Notes: generated by a model not told the origin, from the sequence alone. A stretch of 12,517 bases of DNA from Baffinella frigidus (GCA_026770585.1 MU646310.1:210088-222604); one strand, 5' to 3'; shown: positions 1 to 5,163, counted from the first letter of the stretch. A program made the numbers and translations.

Positions 1-20
1 TCTCTCTCTCTCTATGTCTA

Positions 21-54
<34 letters not shown>
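1..54. repeat. TC dinucleotide microsatellite
   Basis: Almost pure CT/TC repeat with a few TATG and TGTC interruptions. It is cut by the window edge, so its full length is unknown. Confidence 0.95.
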
Positions 55-58
<4 letters not shown>

Positions 59-135
59 CGATCCATCCTGGATCCGGCAGGGCGCGTTCTTCTCGAATGG
101 AGCCTGCACGACGAATCTGTCGCGGGATTCAGGTA

Positions 136-286
136 CGATCTCATAGGAAAACGGTTTTAATTCAAAACTTTCTGCCAATAAAATTTGCTGCACATAATGA
201 GTTTTACTAGTCATGTTAAAGCATTCGTGTAGTAATTTTGATTGAATCCAAAAGTTTTAAACTAACACCGTTTTCCTATGAGATCG
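136..286. mobile_element. Foldback MITE, family B copy 1
   Basis: A 151-bp inverted-repeat element. Positions 136-155 (CGATCTCATAGGAAAACGGT) are the exact reverse complement of 267-286. The interior carries GTGTAGTAATTTTG (227-240) followed by ATTGAATCCAA, which recurs in the second family B copy near 1653-1678. It has no coding capacity, so any movement would need a transposase from elsewhere. The left flank AGGT (131-134) and right flank AGGT (287-290) could be a target duplication, but one base (135) is left over on the left side, so the exact boundary is uncertain. Confidence 0.8.
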
Positions 287-289
287 AGG

Positions 290-373
290 TTCATCACCCC
301 ACATCTCGCGACGTGTATCAAATCGATGATGGACCTTGAGCCTTTTCGACCAGGCTGTCGCGGGATTCAGGTA
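290..373 (+). repeat. 80-bp dispersed host repeat, copy 1
   Basis: This unit begins TTCATCACCCCACATCTCGC and ends GGCTGTCGCGGGATTCAGGT. It recurs at 718-800 with a few substitutions. Its last 25 bases also occur at 117-135, just before the family B element. It therefore forms an imperfect tandem series whose junctions are occupied by foldback elements. No function is recognised. Confidence 0.75.
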
Positions 374-542
374 CGATCTAATCCTGCCGAGTATTCATAA
401 TGAATACGATTTTGTTGTATCTTAAGGGAAGAAATAAGACAGTCGTCAATATAGACTTCATTTAGAGCCTTGAGATACACCATAATCGGATCGGAGATCC
501 CCGATATCGTACTCATTATAGATACTCGTCCGGATGAGATCG
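374..542. mobile_element. Foldback MITE, family A copy 1
   Basis: A 169-bp element with imperfect terminal inverted repeats of about 37 bp: the left end starts CGATCTAATCC and the right end is CCGGATGAGATCG. Subterminal GTATTCATAATGAATAC (near 392-408) is itself a palindrome. The interior includes GTGTATCTTAAG-like sequence and AAATAAGACAGTCGTC. The copy at 11389-11559 is the same element in the opposite orientation. Shorter relatives lie at 3652-3757 and 5382-5461. It is non-coding. Confidence 0.8.
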
Positions 543-555
543 AGGCTCTCGTTAC

Positions 556-708
556 GCAAGCTTCCAGCCCTGGATGGCTTTTCTGGGCTCTGAAGCGGAT
601 CAAATCCCCTTCCGGGGCCTATTTTTTCGAATTCTAAAAAAGGGGTAAGCGTAGAGGGGATTTGATCCGTGTCAGGTCCCAAAAAGCCCATCAGGGCTGG
701 AAGCTTGC
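556..708. mobile_element. Foldback element with HindIII-containing TIR
   Basis: A 153-bp inverted repeat. The left arm, 556-610, begins GCAAGCTTCCAGCCCTG and ends GGATCAAATCCCCT. The right arm, 655-708, is its near-perfect reverse complement with small indels in the middle. The spacer of about 45 bp is A-rich in the centre. No target duplication is obvious at the ends (TTAC against CAAA). Only one copy is seen in the window. Confidence 0.8.
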
Positions 709-717
709 CAAACTAGC

Positions 718-800
718 TCATCACCCCACATCTCGCGAAGCGTATCAAGTCAAGGATGGAGCTTGAGCCCTTTCGACGAGGCTGTCGCGGGGTTCAGATT
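718..800 (+). repeat. 80-bp dispersed host repeat, copy 2
   Basis: Second full copy of the unit at 290-373, sharing TCATCACCCCACATCTCGCG, GATGGA(C/G)CTTGAGCC and GGCTGTCGCGGG(G/A)TTCAG. A partial third copy (GAGGATGGATCTTGAGCC through GGCTGTCGCGGGGTTCA) lies at 5462-5513, next to the truncated family A element. Confidence 0.75.
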
Positions 801-819
801 GATCCCCAAGTGAGGGTGT

Positions 820-849
820 CCTTCTCTTCTTCTTCTTTATTACTCTCGA
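820..849 (+). repeat. TTCTTCTTTATTACTCTCGA dispersed repeat, copy 1
   Basis: A pyrimidine-rich stretch ending in TTCTTCTTTATTACTCTCGA. It recurs at 3780-3848 and 4326-4385, where it is followed by GAAAGG and a CCTTT/CCTTGAG stretch. In this copy the element at 850-1002 separates the CTCGA half from the AAGGTCC...CCCTTGAG half (1003-1025). Confidence 0.6.
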
Positions 850-1002
850 TCCACACTGTGGACTACGAACCTTTCATCAAAACTCAACTTGCCTGAAGAC
901 AATCAACTTTACGGATTTTTCTGGTGCAAATTGGTCACGTATCACCCTGGAATCCACCCTGGAATCCAGGGTCAACGTAACCCTCGTAGTCCACAGTGTG
1001 GA
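850..1002. mobile_element. TIR element, CCACAC-type end
   Basis: A 153-bp element with perfect 19-bp inverted termini: 850-868 TCCACACTGTGGACTACGA and 984-1002 its reverse complement. The tip contains a small palindrome (TCCACAGTGTGGA on the right). The interior has a tandem CACCCTGGAATC duplication near 950-968. It splits a dispersed repeat whose uninterrupted form is at 4326-4385. It is non-coding. An open frame across it on the minus strand is judged spurious. Confidence 0.8.
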
Positions 1003-1035
1003 AAGGTCCCAAATGAGGCCCTTGAGTCCACGCTC

Positions 1036-1197
1036 ATAGGCTAACGGCCTGAAAATGGGGTAGTCAGGCCTACGGCATTGCCTAGGACCTCCTACCGTAG
1101 GCCGAAGGATCCTAGGACCAAAAAGTCTCGGCCTACGGTAGGAGGTCCTAGGCAATGCCGTAGGCCTAACTACCCCATTTTCAGGCCGTTACCCTAT
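1036..1197. mobile_element. Near-perfect 162-bp hairpin element
   Basis: The arms 1036-1105 and 1128-1197 (70 bp each) are reverse complements with only two mismatches (1041 against 1192, and a C/T difference near 1065). The 22-nt spacer is GC-mixed. Each arm also holds shorter symmetric motifs such as CCTACCGTAGG and CCTAGG. Such low arm divergence implies recent origin or arm-to-arm correction. No target duplication or second copy is seen. Confidence 0.85.
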
Positions 1198-1198
1198 T

Positions 1199-1357
1199 AA
1201 CGCGCGACGGGCGTGTCGTTTCCGCCTGGGTGAAATTCCGGTTGGAATCCATAGCAACGGATAAGATTCTAGTGCAGATCGTTTAAATGGACTGCATCCG
1301 TGAAGACCCCGGTGGCTGCTAAGTGGCACGCGCGACGGACGTGCCGGTTCCGCCTTT
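1199..1357 (+). repeat. Direct repeat pair ACGCGCGACGG, flanking a dispersed segment
   Basis: Two similar stretches of about 27 bp (CGCGCGACGGGCGTGTCG...TTCCGCCT at 1201-1227 and CGCGCGACGGACGTGCCG...TTCCGCCT at 1329-1355) bracket a segment. Part of that segment, including CCCCGGTGGCTGCT at 1307-1320, recurs at 5826-5839 as GCCCCGGTGGCTGCTCAGTG. No gene is recognised. Confidence 0.6.
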
Positions 1358-1563
1358 GAGCACTGGGGCGTCTCGCCGCACGCATATCAAAAATAAGACG
1401 AAACAAAAGAGTGCACTGCGAGCCTGGAGATTTTGAAGAGGGCAACTCTCCCACAAATCTGTCAATTTAAGAAACGAGGTACACGTTACGTGTACTTTTT
1501 TACTACACATTCGCAGGTGAGTTGACTCATACAAAAACTCCGGTCTGGCAGTGGAGTGAGGGG
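1358..1563. other. Unassigned spacer
   Basis: No supportable gene. It contains a near-palindrome GTACACGTTACGTGTAC (about 1479-1495) and the reversed form of the GTAGTAA motif (TTTTACTACACA near 1499-1508). Open frames here are short and overlap on the same strand without recognisable motifs. Confidence 0.5.
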
Positions 1564-1711
1564 GGTCTCATATGGAAACACTTTTGATTTATAAACTTGG
1601 CTCAATGAAATTTTCTACGCAGACGGATCTTCATTAGGAATTTTGAAGCAAACGTGTAGTAATTTTGATTGAATCCAAGTTAATAAATTAAAAGTGTTTC
1701 CACATGAGGTC
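1564..1711. mobile_element. Foldback MITE, family B copy 2
   Basis: The terminal inverted repeats 1567-1592 (CTCATATGGAAACACTTTTG...) and 1683-1708 match with two or three mismatches. The tip GTCTCATATGGAAA resembles the GATCTCATAGGAAA tip of the copy at 136-286. Both also share an internal CGTGTAGTAATTTTGATTG (here 1653-1671), so I place them in one family. No target duplication is clear. Confidence 0.75.
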
Positions 1712-1751
1712 CGGTCAATAAACACGCTGTTCTCCGTGCGGGCAGGAATGG

Positions 1752-1818
1752 TGCACTTTTGCAACCCCTAAACCATACGCCTCACACCCTGAACTTCAAC
1801 CCTGAACTTCACGGGCAG
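1752..1818 (+). repeat. Dispersed repeat GCAACCCCTAAACCATACGC, copy 1
   Basis: This stretch with GCAACCCCTAAACCATACGC and CCCTGAACTTCACG(G/A)GCAGGA recurs at 2695-2758. Both copies sit just upstream of methyltransferase-like fragments and carry short telomere-like CCCTGAA or CCCTAAA words. Confidence 0.7.
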
Positions 1819-1825
1819 GAATGGT

Positions 1826-1838
1826 GGGGGGGGGGGGG
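1826..1838 (+). repeat. G13 homopolymer run
   Basis: Thirteen consecutive G directly precede CGCCAGGAATCCTAGCG, a half copy of the hairpin at 2161-2223, whose loop is a C7 run. The homopolymer length should be treated as sequencing-sensitive. Confidence 0.8.
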
Positions 1839-1841
1839 CGC

Positions 1842-1920
1842 CAGGAATCCTAGCGTTCGGTCCTTAAGTTGACACATTTTGCCCTAGACTCAACTCGAGA
1901 CCGGATTACGCGATCACTAA
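1842..1920 (+). repeat. Direct repeat preceding exon-like fragment, copy 1
   Basis: Positions 1842-1920 repeat at 2204-2280: both contain AATCCTAGCG, CGGTCCTT, GACACATTTTG, CCTAGACTCAACTCGAGACC and GGATTACGCGATCACTAACC. In copy 2 the sequence runs into a methyltransferase-like frame. In copy 1 it breaks off after CACTAACCA. Confidence 0.8.
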
Positions 1921-1953
1921 CCAGCAAACGACGAACCGTCGCGACTTGGCGGC

Positions 1954-2028
1954 GTGGCAACGTACCATTCAGTACCACGAAACGAACCGTTGCGTCCTGA
2001 AATTCCCAGTAATGGCCTGCCGTGGCCT
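1954..2028 (+). pseudogene. Coding-like fragment A, copy 1 (putative methyltransferase exon piece)
   Basis: In the frame starting at 1954 it reads VATYHSVPRNEPLRPEIP followed by SNGLPWP. The same block recurs at 6546-6626 and 7836-7907 with mostly conservative changes, so it is a repeated, coding-like module. It sits immediately upstream of fragment B copy 1 but in a different frame (fragment B starts in the frame of 2045), so the pair is broken here. Assignment to the same methyltransferase gene is an inference from proximity and from fragment A leading into fragment C at 7781-7940. There is no diagnostic motif within A itself. Confidence 0.35.
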
Positions 2029-2044
2029 CAACACGAGCTTTCCG

Positions 2045-2158
2045 TGGTCGTACTACGCGATCAACAACCACGCTGTTGCCTGTGCGTGCAGCAGCGCTGA
2101 GGACGCGCGGGGAGACGTTTTGGAGATCGGGAGCGGGTGTGGGCTGACAGCTCTCGGA
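2045..2158 (+). pseudogene. Methyltransferase fragment B, copy 1 (SAM-binding motif I)
   Basis: The frame reads YYAINNHAVACACSSAEDAR, then GDVLEIGSGCGLTALG. The (V)LEIGSGxGLTxL pattern is the glycine-rich motif I of class I SAM-dependent methyltransferases, closest in wording to METTL21/METTL22-type (Methyltransf_16) enzymes, which methylate protein lysines. Here the frame is cut right after LTALG by a 63-bp hairpin, so it lacks the LAVAERERV continuation seen at 2832-2858. It has no start codon of its own in context and no downstream catalytic part, and is judged a broken exon copy. Another class I methyltransferase family is possible. Confidence 0.55.
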
Positions 2159-2160
2159 CG

Positions 2161-2223
2161 CAAGGACCGCCCGCTAGGATTTCTAGCGCCCCCCCCGCTA
2201 GAAATCCTAGCGGGCGGTCCTTG
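2161..2223. repeat. Perfect 28-bp hairpin with C7 loop
   Basis: Arms 2161-2188 and 2196-2223 are exact reverse complements separated only by CCCCCCC. Each arm contains a smaller imperfect symmetry (CGCTAGGATTTCTAGCG). It interrupts fragment B directly after LTALG. The right half continues into the direct repeat also found at 1842-1920, so the hairpin may have arisen by an inverted duplication of that repeat's end. Confidence 0.9.
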
Positions 2224-2260
2224 AGTCGACACATTTTGTCCTAGACTCAACTCGAGACCG

Positions 2261-2337
2261 GATTACGCGATCACTAACCACGCTGTTGCCTGTGCTGCCA
2301 GCAGCGCTGGGGGCGCGCGGGGGGACGTGTTGGACAC
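2261..2337 (+). pseudogene. Methyltransferase fragment B, copy 2 (truncated in motif I)
   Basis: The frame reads DYAITNHAVACAASSAGGAR then GDVLD, aligning with copy 1 (YYAINNHAVACACSSAEDAR, GDVLE). It is interrupted two residues into motif I by the 274-bp foldback at 2338-2611. Beyond the foldback the last 34 bases of this fragment (2301-2334) are repeated at 2615-2648, where motif I resumes. This copy shows that DYAITNH is probably the more ancestral reading. Confidence 0.5.
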
Positions 2338-2611
2338 GTGGAGGCACGCCGTCGTAAGGGCCTTTCAAGGCGAGGCAAGCCACTGGAGGAGGACCTAACA
2401 AGCCTCCGGCGGCCCCTGCGGGGGGCTTGCTGCGCGACCCGAATCGCAGTCAACCCCTGCGGGGGGCTTCCCGAGCGTCTGGTCCCTCCCCGATGCGTGA
2501 AACGAATTCACATCGGAGGGGGGTCCTAACAAGCCTCCGCCGGGGGCTTGTTAGGTCCTCCTCCAGTGGCTTGCCTCGCCTTGAAAGGCCCTTACGACGC
2601 CGTGCCTCCAC
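2338..2611. mobile_element. 274-bp compound foldback inside methyltransferase fragment
   Basis: Arms 2338-2412 and 2537-2611 (75 bp) match as reverse complements with about three mismatches. The 124-bp interior holds two copies of CCCCTGCGGGGGGCTT (2413-2428, 2455-2470) and a further hairpin built on CCCTCCCCGATG...CATCGGAGGGG (about 2487-2522). A 34-bp duplicate of exon-like sequence flanks it (2301-2334 and 2615-2648), far longer than normal target duplications. Open frames across it on both strands are by-products of the symmetry. Confidence 0.85.
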
Positions 2612-2613
2612 TT

Positions 2614-2665
2614 TGCAGCGCTGGGGACGCGCGGGGAGACGTGTTGGAGATCGGGGGCGGGTGTT
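2614..2665 (+). pseudogene. Methyltransferase fragment B, copy 3 (motif I, degraded)
   Basis: The frame reads SAGDARGDVLEIGGGCS, with motif I GSGCG changed to GGGCS, then diverges (EG, then unrelated sequence). It starts with 34 bp duplicated from copy 2. The preceding TTTGCAG resembles a 3' splice acceptor, but that may be chance. It is non-functional as it stands because nothing downstream matches the fold. Confidence 0.5.
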
Positions 2666-2694
2666 CGAGTGAAGGGTATCCACGTAGGAAGTGT

Positions 2695-2758
2695 ATCGCT
2701 TCTGCAACCCCTAAACCATACGCCCAAACCCCTGAACCCTGAACTTCACGAGCAGGAG
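2695..2758 (+). repeat. Dispersed repeat GCAACCCCTAAACCATACGC, copy 2
   Basis: This matches 1752-1818, with CTTCTGCAACCCCTAAACC and CCTGAACTTCACGAGCAGGA. It separates fragment B copies 3 and 4. Confidence 0.7.
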
Positions 2759-2861
2759 CGCTGAGGGGGCGGGGGGGGCGCGGGGAGACGTGCTGGAGAT
2801 CGGGAGTGGGTGTGGGCTGACAGCGCTCGGGCTTGCTGTGACGGAGCGAGAGCGGGTACCC
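2754..2861 (+). pseudogene. Methyltransferase fragment B, copy 4 (most complete motif I to helix)
   Basis: From 2787 the frame reads DVLEIGSGCGLTALG then LAVTERERVP and stops at TAA 2862-2864. Motif I is intact (2787-2822), followed by the alanine/arginine-rich helix LAVTERERV typical of what follows motif I in class I methyltransferases. The codons before the stop read GCGGGTACC, so a donor-like GT sits just after the RV residues. The intact gene may splice here, and the stop would then be intronic. Upstream, a G-rich expansion (2764-2779) disrupts the SSAGDAR part. The catalytic and target-recognition regions are absent. Confidence 0.55.
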
Positions 2862-2972
2862 TAAACCCTGAACCATACACGCTACACGCCAATTCCCCAC
2901 ACGACACTTGACGCAATGCACAACCGAATCTAGCATAGACTTTTGGAATCATGGCTCTGCCTTACTCGGGCT
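2860..2972 (+). repeat. Direct repeat CACGCCAATTCCCCACACGA, copy 1
   Basis: This segment contains CGCCAATTCCCCACACGAC, CTTGAC, GAATCTAGCATAG and GGCTCTGCCTTACTCGGG. It recurs at 3908-4110, where a pyrimidine-rich microsatellite of about 100 bp (3957-4056) has expanded or inserted between CTTGACAC and AATGCAAAACTG. Confidence 0.75.
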
Positions 2973-2973
2973 T

Positions 2974-3125
2974 TTATCTCAGAAAAGGGATTCTAAAACA
3001 AAACTCGTTTTCTTAAGTCAATTCCTATACAAATTCGTCAACTTATTTTTTTCTACGCATAAGTTGACATATTTGAAGGGGGGTTGACTTCAGAAACGAA
3101 TTTTAGAATCCCTTTTCTGAGATAA
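2974..3125. mobile_element. Foldback MITE family C, copy 1, TSD GCTT
   Basis: A 152-bp element with termini TTATCTCAGAAAAGGGATTC and its inverse. A 4-bp target duplication GCTT is at 2970-2973 and 3126-3129. The pre-insertion sequence CTCGGGCTTGCTATGG exists unoccupied at 3878-3893, proving the boundaries. Inner arms have diverged more than the tips. It encodes nothing and presumably used a transposase supplied in trans. Confidence 0.92.
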
Positions 3126-3158
3126 GCTTGCTATGGCGGAGCGCAAGCGGGTACGTTC

Positions 3159-3289
3159 CCACCCTGGATGGGGACCTATGGGCAAATCGCTCGATCCAAG
3201 CCCCCACATATGCGCCTGGATTCCGGGCGCATTTGCATGGGATTGACTTACGAAATTGTCGATTTGCCCATAAGTCGTCTCAAGGGTGG
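3159..3289. mobile_element. Foldback element with CCACCCT ends
   Basis: An inverted repeat of about 30 bp: CCACCCTGG...CTATGGGCAAATCG (3159-3189) against CGATTTGCCCATAAG...CAAGGGTGG (3260-3289). It separates GCGGGTACGTTC from TAGCT, which are contiguous at 3854-3868 and 4134-4148, so it is a true insertion into the tail array. The interior hairpin ATGCGCC...GGCGCAT lies near 3209-3231. No target duplication remains. Confidence 0.75.
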
Positions 3290-3335
3290 TAGCTGGCAGC
3301 GCTTTGGCTTGCTGTGACGAAGCGAGAGCGGGTAC

Positions 3336-3509
3336 CCACACGAGTCTACCTATGCGAACAGAATAAATGTCGATTGTAAACGTGTGTAGTAATTTTCAGA
3401 TGAAAAGCAGCGACTTCACACAGGTCCCGCCGCGGAGGCGCGCGACACGTGACCATTTCCAAAATTTCAAAGTTCCTTTTATTCTGTTCACATGGGTAGC
3501 CTCGTGTGG
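3336..3509. mobile_element. TIR element, CCACAC-type end, inserted in the tail array
   Basis: Arms 3336-3367 and 3478-3509 (32 bp, about four mismatches) begin CCACACGAG(T/G)CTACC. The flanks are GGGTAC on the left and ACGTGCTAGCTC on the right. The same site without insertion reads GGGTACGTGCTAGCTCTG at 4534-4551, giving at most a 2-bp AC duplication. The interior carries the GTGTAGTAATTTT motif (3384-3396). Length 174 bp; non-coding. Confidence 0.8.
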
Positions 3510-3510
3510 A

Positions 3511-3651
3511 CGTGCTAGCTCTGTCTCCGTATATTTGGGCTCACCAATGTGGTGGGCCCAGGCTGTTTTTCGCTCCAAGTTGACGGATTTGTACCGCACG
3601 CCCGGCGTGTCAACTTAAGAATAGTCGGTCAAGCCGACGGCGCTCGCGCGG
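3511..3651 (+). repeat. Long direct repeat, copy 1
   Basis: About 135 bp shared with 4139-4280, including TTTGGGCTC(A/T)CC, ATGTGGTGGGCCCAGGCTG, AAGTTGACGGATTTGTACCG and CGCCCGGC(G/A)TGTCAACTT. Copy 2 carries an extra ATTGGTACCG duplication. The AAGTTGAC...GTCAACTT pair can form a hairpin (3578-3617). Confidence 0.85.
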
Positions 3652-3757
3652 AAACCGTATTCCTCAGGAATACGATTTCGGTGTATCATAAAGGTAGAAA
3701 CAAGATAATCACCTATCTAGCCTTCATTTACATCCTGAAGATACACCAAAATAGGAT
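3652..3757 (+). mobile_element. Family A MITE, internal or deleted relative
   Basis: It shares GAATACGATTTCGGTGTATC, the AAGGTAGAAACAAGATAATC-like centre, CTTCATTTA and AGATACACCAAAAT with family A. GTATTCCTCAGGAATAC is a palindrome in the position of the family's subterminal palindrome. The outer TIR tips are missing, so it is a shortened or diverged copy. Confidence 0.65.
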
Positions 3758-3774
3758 CTGTGACGGAGCGAGAG

Positions 3775-3848
3775 AGTTTTCTTCTTCTTCTTCTTTATTG
3801 CCCTCAGAAAGGACCTCGATGATAATCGAGAGGGCCCTAAGCCTTTTG
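3775..3848 (+). mobile_element. 74-bp insertion flanked by GAGAG
   Basis: The host motif GGAGCGAGAGCGGGTAC is split: GCGAGAG ends at 3774 and GAGAGCGGGTAC restarts at 3849, consistent with a 5-bp (or 4-bp) duplication. The insert holds TTCTTCTTCTTTATT, the hairpin CTCGATGATAATCGAG and CCTAAGCCTTTTG. It is related to the sequences at 820-849/1003-1025 and 4326-4385, so it may be a short mobile repeat without obvious terminal inverted repeats. Confidence 0.55.
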
Positions 3849-3956
3849 GAGAGCGGGTACGTTCTAGCTCTGCCTCACTCGGGCTTGCTATGGCGGAGCG
3901 AGAGCGAGTACCCTACACCCTCAACCACACACGCCAATTCCCCACACGATACTTGA

Positions 3957-4056
3957 CACCCTCCTCCTCTTCTTCTTCCTCGTGTTCTTGTTGTTCTTCT
4001 TCCTCCTCCTCCTCCTCTTCTTCTTCTTCTTCCTCGTGTTGTTGTTCTTCTTCTTA
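3957..4056 (+). repeat. Pyrimidine-rich (TCT/TCC)n microsatellite
   Basis: An imperfect CTT/CCT triplet tract with two CTTCCTCGTGTT interruptions. It lies inside the second copy of the direct repeat seen at 2860-2972 and is absent from the first copy, so it expanded or was gained after the duplication. Confidence 0.9.
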
Positions 4057-4138
4057 ATGCAAAACTGAATCTAGCATAGGCTTTTTTGAATCCTAGCTAT
4101 ACCTCACTCGAGCTTGCTGTGGCGGAGCGAGAGCGGGT

Positions 4139-4280
4139 ACGTTCTAGCTCGGTCTCGGTCTATTTGGGCTCTCCGATGTGGTGGGCCCAGGCTGTTTTTT
4201 GCTTCAAGTTGACGGATTTGTACCGATTGGTACCGCACGCCCGGCATGTCAACTTGAGAATAGTCGGTCAAGGCGACAGC
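4139..4280 (+). repeat. Long direct repeat, copy 2
   Basis: Partner of 3511-3651. It is followed by another fragment-B tail at 4289-4316, whose donor-like sequence GCGGGTAAGG is the best 5' splice-site match among the copies. Confidence 0.85.
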
Positions 4281-4325
4281 TATCGGGGGCTTGCTGTGGC
4301 GGAGCGCAAGCGGGTAAGGATTCAC

Positions 4326-4385
4326 ACTTCTTCCTTCTTCTTTATTACTCTCGATACAGGTCCTAGAAAGGCCCTTTAGCCTTGA
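4326..4385 (+). repeat. TTCTTCTTTATTACTCTCGA dispersed repeat, uninterrupted copy
   Basis: TTCTTCTTTATTACTCTCGA is followed directly by TACAGGTCCTAGAAAGG and CCCTTTAGCCTTGAG. It is the intact reference for the copy split at 850-1002 by a TIR element. Confidence 0.65.
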
Positions 4386-4603
4386 GTTGAGTGATACAAT
4401 GTCTATGAGCCTCACGAACGAGCCCGCACTGGAAATGAAAATAGCGGGTAAGGGTAAGGGTGGCGGTCCTAATTCCGGCGTCAACCTAGCATTCCGTAGG
4501 GTGCTACCGTGTGTCATACCGTCGGGTGATACGGGTACGTGCTAGCTCTGTCTCACGCGGGTTGACCGACTGTTAGTTGACATGCTGGGTTTTTATCCGG
4601 GGA
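4386..4603. other. Unassigned spacer with empty insertion site
   Basis: No gene supported. It contains GGGTAAGGGTAAGGGTGG (4445-4462) and the unoccupied GGGTACGTGCTAGCTCTGTC site (4534-4553). GGGTTGACCGACTGTT (4559-4574) recurs at 9788-9803. Confidence 0.5.
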
Positions 4604-4749
4604 AACCTCTACCCGAAACCCTAGACCCCAAAACCTAGAGCCTAAACCCTAAACCCTAAACCCTAAACTCGAAACCCTAAACCCTAAACACTAAACCCCA
4701 AACCCTAAACACTAAACACTAAACCCCAAACCCTAAACCCCAAACCCGG
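4604..4749 (+). repeat. Interstitial telomere-like array (CCCTAAA)n
   Basis: About 145 bp of CCCTAAA with variants CCCCAAA, CACTAAA and CCCGAAA. The C-rich strand is the plus strand. It starts AACCTCTACCC, the same lead-in as the array at 10353. This is the Arabidopsis-type telomere heptamer, here internal and degenerate. Confidence 0.9.
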
Positions 4750-4795
4750 CAGGGAGGAGCGCAGCCACGAAAAGTCTTCGCGACAGACAGCTGCC

Positions 4796-4955
4796 CGCTG
4801 GCCCTGGCCAACCTAGAGGTCTCCACCACCCAGGATTGTTGTGGGTTGTAATTGATTTAATTATGATTCATAAGTAAAATCGCCTATTCCGTAGTAATTT
4901 ATCCTATGATGTTGGTGGCTGGTGGCTCGCTGGCCCTGGCCAACCTAGAGGTCTC
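4796..4955 (+). repeat. 28-bp direct repeats bracketing 104 bp
   Basis: The 28 bases at 4796-4823 (starting CGCTGGCCCTGGCCAACC) recur exactly at 4928-4955. The intervening sequence is AT-rich, contains GTAGTAATTT (4891-4900) and has weakly inverted ends (CCACCACCCAG / CTGGTGG). It could be a tandem duplication that has diverged in the middle or an insertion with an unusually long duplication. Confidence 0.8.
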
Positions 4956-4959
4956 ACTC

Positions 4960-5085
4960 CCACGCCAGAGGGCTCGAAACATCCACTTTTGATATCTTTC
5001 GGGGGAAAGCTCCTGAAAACGTAAGTCAACGACGCCAGATCTGGCGTGGATAAGGCGTCTGTTTCCCGCGAGCCCTCTGGCGTGG
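4960..5085. mobile_element. Foldback element with nested BglII palindrome
   Basis: Perfect 17-bp ends CCACGCCAGAGGGCTCG (4960-4976) and its inverse (5069-5085). In the middle is a perfect 16-bp palindrome ACGCCAGATCTGGCGT (5032-5047) that resembles the tip sequence CACGCCAGA. The 126-bp element lies directly after the 28-bp repeat. Open frames on the minus strand here show no family motif. Confidence 0.75.
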
Positions 5086-5163
5086 TCCACGTGTCCCCGA
5101 TCGCTGAACTCAGGGGAATGTGCTTTCGCAGCAGGAAAGGAAGTTGAACCCCTGCTTGCATTA

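Larger units (their letters stand above)
2829..4318 (+). repeat. Seven copies of the 30-bp fragment-B tail (LAVAERERV + GT)
   Basis: GCTTGCTGTGGCGGAGCGAG and AGCGGGTAC-like sequence occurs at 2830-2859, 3127-3155, 3307-3335, 3757-3774 joined to 3854-3860 across an insertion, 3882-3911, 4112-4140 and 4289-4316. Translations are LAVTERERV, LAMAERKRV, LAVTKRERV, LAMAERERV, LAVAERERV and LAVAERKRV. Most copies are followed by GTACGTTCTAGCTCTG(C/T)CTCACTCG and then the next copy, so the array looks like a degenerate tandem duplication of an exon end plus the start of its intron. Foldback elements have split it repeatedly. Confidence 0.7.

Noticed and set aside
877-1155. Minus-strand 92-codon open frame
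   Set aside because: It spans the CCACAC element and half of the 162-bp hairpin, so it exists only because of two non-coding insertions.
1479-1495. GTACACGTTACGTGTAC as a regulatory operator
   Set aside because: A single 17-bp near-palindrome with no adjacent gene or repeat; chance cannot be excluded.
4104-4517. 137-codon minus-strand open frame
   Set aside because: It lies antisense across the tail repeats and the long direct repeat. Its residues mirror the repeats, and the sense-strand reading LAVAERERV is the better supported one.
4604-4749. True chromosome end
   Set aside because: The array is short, degenerate and followed on both sides by ordinary repeat-rich sequence. The same holds for 8156-9186 and 10353-10737.
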